From contig NZ_CP130720.1 in the NCBI RefSeq assembly GCF_035984415.1, positions 7,130,001 to 7,194,000 of the forward strand: a stretch of 64,000 nt of DNA, written 5' to 3'. Below are positions 16,409 to 23,712 of this stretch, piece after piece (within the stretch, counting starts at the first letter, position 1; each line of letters begins with the position of its first letter). The notes beneath the pieces are model-generated. The model worked only from the letters and a program-made list of their open reading frames with translations. It had not been told where the DNA came from and searched no databases. The translations under genes were made by a program, and so were the position numbers. The stretch comes from Streptomyces sp. NBC_01296. Its GTDB lineage: Bacteria; Actinomycetota; Actinomycetes; Streptomycetales; Streptomycetaceae.

Positions 16409-18481
16409 TCAGCCGCTGTAGACGCCGACCTCGTGCAGGGAGTAGCCCCACTGCGTGCCGCGCCCCACCCCGTGGACCCGGACGTAGCGGGCGGGAACGC
16501 CGGCGAACTGTGCCGTGTCCAGGCCGCCGTCACCGGAGGTCGTGGACCACACCGTCTGCCAGTTCACGTCGTCCGTGGAGACCTCGATCCGGTACGACTT
16601 CCCGTACGCGCGCTCCCAGTCGAGGGTGACGCGCTTGACGAGGGCGGGGGAACCGAGGTCGATCCGGAGCCACTGGTCGTCGTTCCAGTCGCTCGCCCAG
16701 CGGGTGCTCGTGTTGCCGTCCACGGCCCGGCCGGGCGCGTAGCTGACGAACGGGTTCCACTCGGCGGAGCTGGCCGAGGCGGGCGCGCCCGCGGCGAGGT
16801 TCACCCCGGCCTTGTGCTGCTCCGACGCCCCCCAGGTGTGCAGGTAGGACTCGGCGCCCTTGAAGAGGTCGTCCACGACGCCCTGGCCGCCGACCTGCCG
16901 GATGTCCTCGATCCAGTCGGGGACCAGGCCGTAGTGCGCGGCGCCGTCGGTGTTGAGGTCCCAGGTGCGCTGCCCGGTGGTCTGCTTGTCGATGACGGAG
17001 CCGCCGTCGGTGCTGCGGAAGGGGTACTTCACCGGGTTCGGGGTGTCGGCGCCGCGCGGGCCCGGCCAGCCGCCGACCCCGTTCATGTCGGTGCCGTACC
17101 CGTAGCCCACGTGGTACTTGTCGCGCAGCGCGTCCGTGCGCGCGGCCTCCGCGCTGAACCCCTCGGCGCCGTTCATGTACTGGGCGGCGAACCCGCCGAG
17201 CTTGTAGAGGCGCTCGGTCCAGCCCAGGTCCATCCAGCTGTGCGAGGAGATCACGCCCGGGTAGGACTCGGACTCGAGGATGTCGAAGGCCCGGCCCGCG
17301 GCCTTGACGCTCATGTGGTCGACTTCGAGCATCATCTTGCGTTTCATCATGCCGCGCACGGCGTACTCACCGAGGTCGGTGAGACCGCGGCTGTTGCACT
17401 GCGCGCCGGCCGCGTACGAGGGGACGGACACGCCCGCCGGCAGCTCTTTCTGCGCCGAGGGCGCGGCCGCCAGGCCGATCGGGTTGTCGTGCTGCGGGCC
17501 GGTGCACTGCTCGGTCTTCCAGAAGGTGCCGGTCGACAGGAACTGCCCGACGTTGATCGCCGTGCCCAGGGCGCCCTCGTCGAAGCGGACCCCGCACAGG
17601 GCGTTGTCGAACTTGTGGCAGAGGAACATGCTGCGGACGCCGAGCCGGTACAGCTCGTCGAGGCCGCGGTCGATGTCCTCCTTGCTGCACTGGGAGACGT
17701 CCAGGATCTGCTTGCAGCCGAACGGCTCGGAGGTCTCCACGCCCATCACCACGGCCAGCTTGCCCTGCTGGATGACGTCGCGGGCCTGCGCGGAGTCCGT
17801 GACGATCCGGAACCAGCCCTTGCCCGGGCCGCCGTACATCTTGTCGATGTAGGCCTGCATGTCGTAGGTCTTCTGCGCCTCGAGGCGGATGGCGGTCATC
17901 TCGTCGCAGCTGCGGTCCTTGAAGAAGTAGACCGAGCAGATCACCCCGTTGGTGACGAGGTCGTTGACGAGGACGCGCTGGCCGCCGCGCCAGGCGCGCT
18001 CGATCCAGGCGTAGTAGTTCTGCTGGTGGGTCAGGGAGTCGTGGGCGGGCCAGTCCTTGAACGTCGGCCAGCCGTTGGGGTCGTGCTTGCCGTCCCCGCC
18101 CTTGGTGATGAAGTCGAAGATCGCGAGTGTGCCGTCGGGGTAGTGCTCCGGGCAGTCCTTGAGCGCGTCGGCGACGCCGAGGTCGGAGAACGCCTTGCCG
18201 CAGATGAGCCGGCCGCCGAAGCCCTCGTTGGACATGATGTGGTCGTGGGCGTCGACGAAGCCCCGTACCTGTCCCTGGGCGTCGGTGCCCTTGAAGGGCT
18301 CGCCCGTCACGTTGATCTGGGAGTCGGGCGCGGGCCGCACGACGGGGTTCCACCAGCCGGGATCGCCCTCGGCGGCGGCGCCGGGGGCGGGGCCGAGGGC
18401 CATGGCCACCATGGCGAAGAGCAGGGCGAGCAGCGCGAGGGGCCTGCGCCTGGTGCGGGGGGCTCGGGTCATGGTCATCAC
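16409..18481 (-). CDS. secreted amidohydrolase-like protein with C-terminal F5/8 type C (discoidin) domain
   Basis: A 690-residue protein with a Sec signal peptide (cleavage near GAAAEG, about residue 38). The catalytic part opens with a metal-site-like FVDAHDH (about residue 76), keeps further His and Asp clusters (LEVDHMSVKAA, ISSHSWMDLG, GYGTDMNG) and resembles metal-dependent TIM-barrel hydrolases of the amidohydrolase/membrane dipeptidase group; I cannot name the substrate. From about residue 550 to the end is an F5/8 type C domain (ASASSAEWNP, NTSTRWASDW, WLRIDLG, RYVRVHG), which usually binds sugar or glycan. Likely acts on an extracellular polymer-linked substrate. Confidence 0.78.
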   Translation of the reverse strand: MMTMTRAPRTRRRPLALLALLFAMVAMALGPAPGAAAEGDPGWWNPVVRPAPDSQINVTGEPFKGTDAQGQVRGFVDAHDHIMSNEGFGGRLICGKAFSDLGVADALKDCPEHYPDGTLAIFDFITKGGDGKHDPNGWPTFKDWPAHDSLTHQQNYYAWIERAWRGGQRVLVNDLVTNGVICSVYFFKDRSCDEMTAIRLEAQKTYDMQAYIDKMYGGPGKGWFRIVTDSAQARDVIQQGKLAVVMGVETSEPFGCKQILDVSQCSKEDIDRGLDELYRLGVRSMFLCHKFDNALCGVRFDEGALGTAINVGQFLSTGTFWKTEQCTGPQHDNPIGLAAAPSAQKELPAGVSVPSYAAGAQCNSRGLTDLGEYAVRGMMKRKMMLEVDHMSVKAAGRAFDILESESYPGVISSHSWMDLGWTERLYKLGGFAAQYMNGAEGFSAEAARTDALRDKYHVGYGYGTDMNGVGGWPGPRGADTPNPVKYPFRSTDGGSVIDKQTTGQRTWDLNTDGAAHYGLVPDWIEDIRQVGGQGVVDDLFKGAESYLHTWGASEQHKAGVNLAAGAPASASSAEWNPFVSYAPGRAVDGNTSTRWASDWNDDQWLRIDLGSPALVKRVTLDWERAYGKSYRIEVSTDDVNWQTVWSTTSGDGGLDTAQFAGVPARYVRVHGVGRGTQWGYSLHEVGVYSG

Positions 18482-18617
18482 TCACGTCATCGGGAGGCGG
18501 ATGGCGCGGTCGAGGACGCAGACCGTCGGAGAGAGCCGGTGAATTGTCATGTCCCGCGCAGGCAGTGCGATGAGAATCGCGACTGGTGCGAGCAGAGTCA
18601 AGAGTCCGGGACAGATG

Positions 18618-18636
18618 ACCTGATGGAATGTCAGGT
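18618..18636. promoter_or_regulatory. short palindrome upstream of the discoidin hydrolase gene
   Basis: ACCTGA-N7-TCAGGT (18618-18623 and 18631-18636) lies about 140 bases before the hydrolase start. The form fits a dimeric repressor site such as TetR; which protein binds is not shown. Confidence 0.35.
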
Positions 18637-18662
18637 GTGGCGTGAGGCCTGTGGGGGAGGCT

Positions 18663-18704
18663 CCGGGTGCCGCCGCCGACCAGGTCGGTCGCGGCGGCAC
18701 CCGG
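18663..18704 (-). terminator. hairpin terminator after the aminotransferase gene
   Basis: A perfect 14-bp stem (18663-18676 with 18691-18704) begins 9 bases after the aminotransferase stop on the minus strand, with a further short pairing inside the loop. Confidence 0.75.
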
Positions 18705-18713
18705 TCGTGGGCG

Positions 18714-19907
18714 CTACTCGGCGTCCTCGCCGAGGACCGCCGCGATGCCCTGCGCCAGGCAGGTGATGCGGTGGGCCGGGATACCGGCGATGTTGATCCG
18801 CCCCGCGGTCGTCCCGTAGATCGCGAACCCGCTGCGCAGCCGCAGCATCTGGCGCGGTGTGAGCGGCAGCATGGAGAACATCCCCTTCTGCCGCGCCAGT
18901 ACATCGGCCTGCGCGCCCCAGCCCAGCGCGCTCAGCTCGGAGGTCAGGCCCTTGCGGTTGTCCTCGATCCGGGCCCGCATCCCGTCCAGCTCCGCGCGCC
19001 ACAGGGCCCGCAGCCCGTCGTCCTCGAGGACCGTCGTCACCACCGCGGCGCCGTGCTCCGGCGGCATCGAGTAGAGGGTGCGCGCCGCGTTCTGCAGGGC
19101 CGTCTCCACGTGCCGCAGGGACTGGCGCGATGCACCGAGCACGACCGCGCAGCCGGTCCTGTCGCTGTAGAGCCCGAAGTTCTTCGAACAGCTGATGGCG
19201 ACCAGCATCTCCGGCACCCGCTCCGCGAGCAGCCGCGTGGCCGCCAGATCGGCCTCCAGCCCGTCGCCGAGACCGTGGTACGCGAGGTCCACGAACGGCA
19301 CCCAGCCCGCGCGCTCGGCCAGCTCGGCCACCGCGTCCCAGTCCTGCGCCGAGGGGTCGACCCCGGTGGGGTTGTGGCAGCAGCCCTGGAGCAGGACGAC
19401 GTCGTCGCGCCGCGCCTGCCCGAGGTCGCGCAGCATGCCGGCCGTGTCGAAGCGGCCCTCGGCGTCGAGCCAGCCGTACGTCCGCACGGTCAGCCCGGCG
19501 GCTTCCAGGATCGGCCGGTGGTTGACGTACGCGGGGTCGCTGATCCAGACCGTCGTGCCCGGCCGGGTACGGCAGATCAGATCGGCCAGCAGCCGCAGCG
19601 CGCCGCTGCCCGCGACCGTCTGGACGGCCACGGCCCGCTCGGCCGCCCCGCCGGAGCCCAGGACCAGCGACAGCATCGCCCGGTTGAAGCCGGCGTTGCC
19701 GGAGAGCCCCCGGTATTCCTTGGACGCGGAGCGCTCCGCCAGGCGTATCTCGGCCTCACGGACGGCCGCCATGACGGGGGTGCCGCCCGTCTGGTCGCGG
19801 TAGACGCCGAGGACGAGGTTCAGGCGCTCGGGCCGCGCGTCGGCGCCGTACGCCTCGGTCAGGTCCCACAGCGGGTCGACGGGCGGCGGCAGGAGGAGCT
19901 CAAGCAT
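18714..19907 (-). CDS. aromatic/aspartate aminotransferase (class I, TyrB/AspC type)
   Basis: A 397-residue PLP enzyme. Start ATG 19907 overlaps the EamA gene stop by 8 bases and has AGGAGG-type bases in the overlap region. Class I features are complete: opening block DPLWDLTEAYGAD, RLNLVLGVYRD, the NPTGVDPS segment, and the PLP Lys in CSKNFGLYSDR. It should exchange an amino group between an aromatic or acidic amino acid and a 2-oxo acid. It is co-transcribed with an EamA exporter and next to an Lrp regulator, which suggests control of amino acid catabolism and efflux as a unit. Confidence 0.88.
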   Translation of the reverse strand: MLELLLPPPVDPLWDLTEAYGADARPERLNLVLGVYRDQTGGTPVMAAVREAEIRLAERSASKEYRGLSGNAGFNRAMLSLVLGSGGAAERAVAVQTVAGSGALRLLADLICRTRPGTTVWISDPAYVNHRPILEAAGLTVRTYGWLDAEGRFDTAGMLRDLGQARRDDVVLLQGCCHNPTGVDPSAQDWDAVAELAERAGWVPFVDLAYHGLGDGLEADLAATRLLAERVPEMLVAISCSKNFGLYSDRTGCAVVLGASRQSLRHVETALQNAARTLYSMPPEHGAAVVTTVLEDDGLRALWRAELDGMRARIEDNRKGLTSELSALGWGAQADVLARQKGMFSMLPLTPRQMLRLRSGFAIYGTTAGRINIAGIPAHRITCLAQGIAAVLGEDAE

Positions 19908-20880
19908 GGACGGGAACCTCGGACTGGGGGCGGGTACGGGCACGGGGGCGCCGGTTGGCGAGGACGACGCCCGCGGTGATGAGGGGGACGCCGACGAGCA
20001 CGGCCGCGGTCGGCGACTCGTCGAGCAGGGGAACGGCGAGCAGCACCACGGCGACCGGGCTGAGGCTGCCCACGGTGGAGCTGCGCTCCGCGCCGAGGCT
20101 GCGGATGGCGAAGGCGTACAGCAGGCCGGCGCACAGGCCGACGCCCAGCCCCTGCACCACCAGGAACAGGGCGATGTCGCTCCCCGCCGCCGAGGCCAGG
20201 CCGGTGGGCAGCACCCCGGTCAGGACCAGCAGGGCCATCACCGCGAACGAGGGAAGGCACAGCAGGCCGATCGATCCGACGGGATCGAGGTCCACCTCCT
20301 TCAGCCCGACGGTGTACAGGGCCCACAGCCCGCTGGCGACGAGCAGGATGCCGGCGCCTGCCAGCACCTGCGTGTTCAGCGGGACCACGTACCGCCAGAC
20401 CAGCGCGACCACGCCGACCGCGATCAGCCCGAGCCCTGCCGCCTGCGTGCCCCGGGGCGCGCCGCGGCCGCCGGCGACCATCAGTGCGGAGACGAACAGC
20501 GGGACCATCCCGGGGACGATCGAGCCGACGAACGCCGCCGAGGTCAGGGAGCCGCCGTACATCGCGGCCAGGAAGAACGGCACCCCCGCCCCGCAGGCGA
20601 TCTTGAGCGCGGCGGCCGGGCGCACGGCCGCGATCCGCCGGCGGCGCCGCCACAGCGCGGGCGCCAGGACGAGGAGCGGTACGCCGAAGCGCAGCAGGGC
20701 CGCGTCGGCGGGCAGCAGGGAGGAGGCGCTCAGGGCCCGGGCGCTGAGCGCGAAGGCGGCCCAGATCAGTACGGTCACCGCCAGGGCCAGGGTGCCCTGG
20801 GCCTGCGGGGAGAGCCCGAAGCGGCCTGTGGCGCGGGCCGGTGGGGGCGCCGTCGCGGGCCCGGCGTTCGTGGTGACCAA
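19900..20880 (-). CDS. EamA (DMT superfamily) transporter
   Basis: A 326-residue membrane protein with about ten helices and two EamA repeats (about 25-155 and 165-300). The start is taken as TTG 20880, since GGAGGAG lies five bases upstream and the upstream in-frame ATG at 21066 falls inside the divergent Lrp gene. Typical EamA glycines and the short loops are present. With the downstream aminotransferase and divergent Lrp regulator it probably exports an amino acid or a related metabolite. Confidence 0.85.
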   Translation of the reverse strand: MVTTNAGPATAPPPARATGRFGLSPQAQGTLALAVTVLIWAAFALSARALSASSLLPADAALLRFGVPLLVLAPALWRRRRRIAAVRPAAALKIACGAGVPFFLAAMYGGSLTSAAFVGSIVPGMVPLFVSALMVAGGRGAPRGTQAAGLGLIAVGVVALVWRYVVPLNTQVLAGAGILLVASGLWALYTVGLKEVDLDPVGSIGLLCLPSFAVMALLVLTGVLPTGLASAAGSDIALFLVVQGLGVGLCAGLLYAFAIRSLGAERSSTVGSLSPVAVVLLAVPLLDESPTAAVLVGVPLITAGVVLANRRPRARTRPQSEVPVHA

Positions 20881-20936
20881 GGGGGCTCCTCCAGCCTCAG
20901 GGGCCGGATTCGGCCATGCAGCAACGCTAGATCTTT

Positions 20937-20996
20937 TGCCGGGGCAGCCGATTGCCAGTTCTGCCTCTCCGGCATACGTTTGGGGCAGAATCTGCC
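20937..20996. promoter_or_regulatory. cluster of palindromic half-sites, probable Lrp operator
   Basis: Two palindromes share GGCA/TGCC arms: TGCCGGGGCA (20937-20946) and GGCAGA-A-TCTGCC (20984-20996), with a further TTGCCAGTTCTGCC between them. They lie between the divergent Lrp and EamA starts. Multiple phased half-sites are what Lrp-family octamers bind. Confidence 0.5.
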
Positions 20997-21007
20997 AAGG
21001 AGTGGTG

Positions 21008-21466
21008 ATGGACGCAGTCGATCTGCAGATCATCCGTGAGTTGCAGGCCGACGGACGGCTGTCCAACCAGGACCTCGCCGACCGGGTCCGGCTGTCCCCG
21101 TCGCCCTGCCTGCGCCGGGTGCGGCGCCTGGAGGAGGCCGGCCTGATCCGCGGCTACACGGCCATGGTCGACCAGGTCGCCTTCGGCCTGCCGATCACGG
21201 TCTTCGTCCGGATACGGCTGGATCGGCACACGATGGAGGCGGTCCGGGTCTTCGAGGAGCACGTCGCCGTCATCGAGCACATCCAGGACTGCTACCTGAT
21301 GGCCGGAAGCAGCGACTACCTGCTCCGGGTGGTCATCGAGAGCCTGGAGGCGTACGAGGCCCTGGTGCGCCACCGGATCCACGCAATCCCCGGCATCGCG
21401 TCGATCGAGTCGAGTTTCGCATTCGGCAGCGTGAAACAGTCCCGGGTGTATCCGAGCCCCGCCTGA
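21008..21466 (+). CDS. Lrp/AsnC-family transcriptional regulator
   Basis: A 152-residue regulator. The HTH is at residues 4-50 (DLQIIRELQADGRLSNQDLADRV, then SPCLRRVRRLEEAGLI) and the RAM effector domain is at about 65-145 (DCYLMAGSSDYLLRVV). ATG 21008. It is divergent from the EamA/aminotransferase operon with palindromes between, so it very probably controls that operon in response to an amino acid. A strong hairpin follows the stop. Confidence 0.92.
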   Translation: MDAVDLQIIRELQADGRLSNQDLADRVRLSPSPCLRRVRRLEEAGLIRGYTAMVDQVAFGLPITVFVRIRLDRHTMEAVRVFEEHVAVIEHIQDCYLMAGSSDYLLRVVIESLEAYEALVRHRIHAIPGIASIESSFAFGSVKQSRVYPSPA

Positions 21467-21469
21467 CAT

Positions 21470-21508
21470 GCGGACGCCGGAGAGGCTGTGGGCCTCTCCG
21501 GCGTCCGC
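21470..21508. terminator. bidirectional hairpin terminator, first of three near-identical copies
   Basis: A perfect 16-bp stem with a 7-base loop (arms 21470-21485 and 21493-21508) between convergent genes. The core stem CGGACGCCGGAGAGG and its complement are found again at 34550 and 36197, each time after a member of the small secreted protein family. Confidence 0.8.
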
Positions 21509-21546
21509 GGTGCGGGGGCGAATTCCTGCTCTTGCTTGCCGAGCTC

Positions 21547-21972
21547 TCAATTGCCGAGCTTCTGCTTCAGGTTCTCCTTCACCTGCAGCTTGATGTTCTG
21601 CTTGTTCACCTGGCCGCCCGTGCCGGTGCCGTCGCCGCCGACCGCGGTGGCGTCACCGGTGTTCACGGCGTCGGCGCTGGCGTTGCCGCCGGTGGCGTTG
21701 CCGGTCTTGATCTCGCACTTGCCCTTGCAGTTGCCGACGCCCGTGTCGGCGTTGCCGCCGGTGGCCTCGCCGCCGACGGTGGTGTTCTCGGCGTTGGCGT
21801 CGCCGCCGGTGCCGATGCCGTCGGCGCTGTCGTCCTGGACGAGGTTGACGGCCTGCTGCGGGGCGGCGGCCGGTGCGGCCATGGCGGTCGCCGGCAGGGC
21901 GATGCCACCACCGACCAGTGCGACGGAAGCTCCGGCCAGGAAGATGCGACGGGTCCAAAAGCGCTCAGACAT
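21547..21972 (-). CDS. small Tat-type secreted Gly/Asn/Thr-rich protein (copy A)
   Basis: A 141-residue protein. ATG 21972 follows GGAGAATTCCC. The signal peptide has a twin-arginine look (WTRRIFLAGASVAL, cleavage near AMAA-PA, about residue 32). The mature part is a run of short turns (GGDANAENTTVGGEATGGN, then GNATGGNASADAVNTGDATAVGG) that suggests a beta-solenoid, with one CxxxC pair (NCKGKC), and a charged helical tail (KQNIKLQVKENLKQKL). No known family recognised; the repeats are not chaplin or curlin repeats. Almost identical to the gene at 34100. Confidence 0.8.
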   Translation of the reverse strand: MSERFWTRRIFLAGASVALVGGGIALPATAMAAPAAAPQQAVNLVQDDSADGIGTGGDANAENTTVGGEATGGNADTGVGNCKGKCEIKTGNATGGNASADAVNTGDATAVGGDGTGTGGQVNKQNIKLQVKENLKQKLGN

Positions 21973-22067
21973 GGGAATTCTCCATTCGGAACAAGAAAAG
22001 GCTGGTAAACCGTCTCCGGGAGATCCCCGGTGAGGGCGTACTTCAAATAAACCCGATACGAGAACAT

Positions 22068-22099
22068 GCGTCACGCCACTCGAACACGTGGCTTGACGC
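22068..22099 (-). promoter_or_regulatory. conserved 32-base palindrome upstream of copy A
   Basis: Arms GCGTCA-A-GCCAC and GTGGC-G-TGACGC flank an 8-base centre. It lies about 95 bases before the start of copy A and is repeated before copies B and C. It could be a regulator site at the promoter or an RNA hairpin. Confidence 0.6.
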
Positions 22100-22221
22100 A
22101 GAGAACCGATCTTGATAGGCCGGGCGCTCGGGTGGATCGCTGGATAGAATTTCCGGTAGGAAAGAGCGGCCCGCCGCGTCGGCGAGCCGTCGCCAGGTCG
22201 GCCGGGTGAGGGTGGTGCCTG

Positions 22222-23241
22222 ATGGGCACGGCATCGGACTTGAGCCTCTACGCGGGCCGACCCTCCGGCCTGATCGGGAAGCAGATCGCGGGTTACCGGG
22301 TCGAGCGCATGATCGGCCGCGGCGGCATGGCCGTCGTCTACTGCGCGCGGGACCTGAACCTGGACCGCATGGTGGCGCTGAAGCTGATCGCCCCGGAGCG
22401 CGCCCGCGACGAAACCTTCCGGCGCCGTTTCACCCGGGAATCACGTGTCGCCGCGTCGATCGACCACCCGCACATCGTGCCGATCTTCGAGGCGGGTGAG
22501 ACCGACGGCGTCCTGTACCTCGCCATGCGCTACGTCTCCGGCCTGGACCTGCGGGCCATGCTGGACCGGGACGGTCCGCTCCCCGTGGCGACCGCCGTCC
22601 GCATCGCAGCGCAGGTGGCGTCGGCCCTCGATGCGGCCCATGAGCACGAGCTGGTGCACCGGGACGTCAAACCCGGCAACATCCTGATCGCCCCGGGCAC
22701 CGACAGCGAGCACCCCGAACACGTCTACCTCACGGACTTCGGGCTGACGAAGAACGCGCGGTCGGCCACCGGGATCACCACCACCGGCGAGTTCCTCGGC
22801 ACGCTCGGCTACATGGCCCCGGAACAGATCTCCGGCCGGTCGCTGGACGGCAGGTGCGATCTCTACAGCCTCGCCTGCGTCGTGTACGAGACCCTCGCGG
22901 GCGGGCCGCCCTTCGAGCGCGACGAGGATGCGGCGCTGCTGTGGGCGCACCAGTACGACCCCCCGCCTCCCCTGACCGAGCGGCGGCCGGGAATGCCGCC
23001 CGCCGCGGACGACGTCCTGGCCAAGGCCCTGGCGAAGATCCCCGAGGACCGCTACGACTCCTGCCTGGAATTCGTCGCCGCCCTGCGCGTCGCCACCGCG
23101 ACCGGCGTTCCCCGGCTCGCCGATCCCCCGTCCGGGGCGGACGCGCGGCCGACCGGGACCAGAGCGAAGGATCCGGCGCGGACACCGGATCCTCCGACCT
23201 GGGCCCGGCCGGTCTTCGCGCGCCCGCCCGGCGCGCTGTAG
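22222..23241 (+). CDS. soluble Hanks-type serine/threonine protein kinase
   Basis: A 339-residue kinase. The domain spans about 24-285: glycine loop GRGGMA, catalytic Lys54 (VALKLI), HRDVKPGN with Asp148, DFG with Asp172, and APE (YMAPEQ). A Pro/Ala-rich tail of about 50 residues follows, and there is no transmembrane helix or PASTA domain, so unlike PknB it is cytoplasmic. It begins 103 bases after repeat copy A and is convergent with a LuxR-type HTH gene. Its substrate is unknown. Confidence 0.92.
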   Translation: MGTASDLSLYAGRPSGLIGKQIAGYRVERMIGRGGMAVVYCARDLNLDRMVALKLIAPERARDETFRRRFTRESRVAASIDHPHIVPIFEAGETDGVLYLAMRYVSGLDLRAMLDRDGPLPVATAVRIAAQVASALDAAHEHELVHRDVKPGNILIAPGTDSEHPEHVYLTDFGLTKNARSATGITTTGEFLGTLGYMAPEQISGRSLDGRCDLYSLACVVYETLAGGPPFERDEDAALLWAHQYDPPPPLTERRPGMPPAADDVLAKALAKIPEDRYDSCLEFVAALRVATATGVPRLADPPSGADARPTGTRAKDPARTPDPPTWARPVFARPPGAL

Positions 23242-23278
23242 GCAACTGCGCTCCGTACGAGCGGATCGCTGCGGGGGG

Positions 23279-23509
23279 TCACAGTCCGAGGGAGATGGCC
23301 ATTCGGGTCAGTTCGGCGGTGCTGTTGATGCCCAGCTTGGCGCGGATGCGGCGGAGGTAGGCGTCGACGGTGTGCTTGGAGAGTCCCATGTGGCGGGCCG
23401 TCTGCAGGTAGGTGCGGCCTGCGGCGATGTGGCCCAGTGCCTCCTGCTCGCGCGGGGCGAGGGAGAGGGCGGTGGTCTCGGTCTGCGGGGTGGTGAGGGT
23501 GAGGCTCAT
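23279..23509 (-). CDS. stand-alone LuxR-type HTH protein
   Basis: A 76-residue protein consisting almost only of a LuxR C-terminal HTH (LAPREQEALGHIAAGRTYLQTARHMGLSKHTVDAYLRRIRAKL). The unusual spelling HMGLSKHTVDAYL keeps the recognition helix. It has no receiver or ligand domain. ATG 23509, with GGAGGG upstream. Similar small LuxR-only proteins exist in Streptomyces and may act as DNA-binding partners for other regulators. Convergent with the kinase gene by 37 bases. Confidence 0.85.
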   Translation of the reverse strand: MSLTLTTPQTETTALSLAPREQEALGHIAAGRTYLQTARHMGLSKHTVDAYLRRIRAKLGINSTAELTRMAISLGL

Positions 23510-23712
23510 GGGATTTCCCTCCGACGGATCGGATCGGTCATCTCTGCTCGCGCCCTCGAAAGCAGGTGGACATGTAATCGAATGTCCGGTTTGTCCTGCT
23601 TAAAATCCTGCGCTCGCACCTTCACGACGGTGTCCGTCGACTGTCACAGGCGTGTGACAGGGCCCGCCTGCAGTGCCGCGCACGCCGCACCACCACGGAG
23701 TGCACGGTGCCT

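Larger units (their letters stand above)
21546..22118 (-). repeat. inverted repeat copy A (about 573 bp), partner at 33954-34526
   Basis: From the stop codon region through the whole gene and its upstream region, this segment is nearly identical to 33954-34526 in opposite orientation, with only a handful of differences noticed (for example Lys/Thr and Thr/Lys codons). Similarity ends sharply at 22118 and just after the stop; only the terminator hairpin is shared beyond that. The two copies bound about 11.8 kb. Confidence 0.9.

Noticed and set aside
23279..23509. Stand-alone LuxR HTH as a broken response regulator
   Set aside because: No receiver-domain remnant is found upstream in any frame, and the gene has a good start and ribosome binding site.
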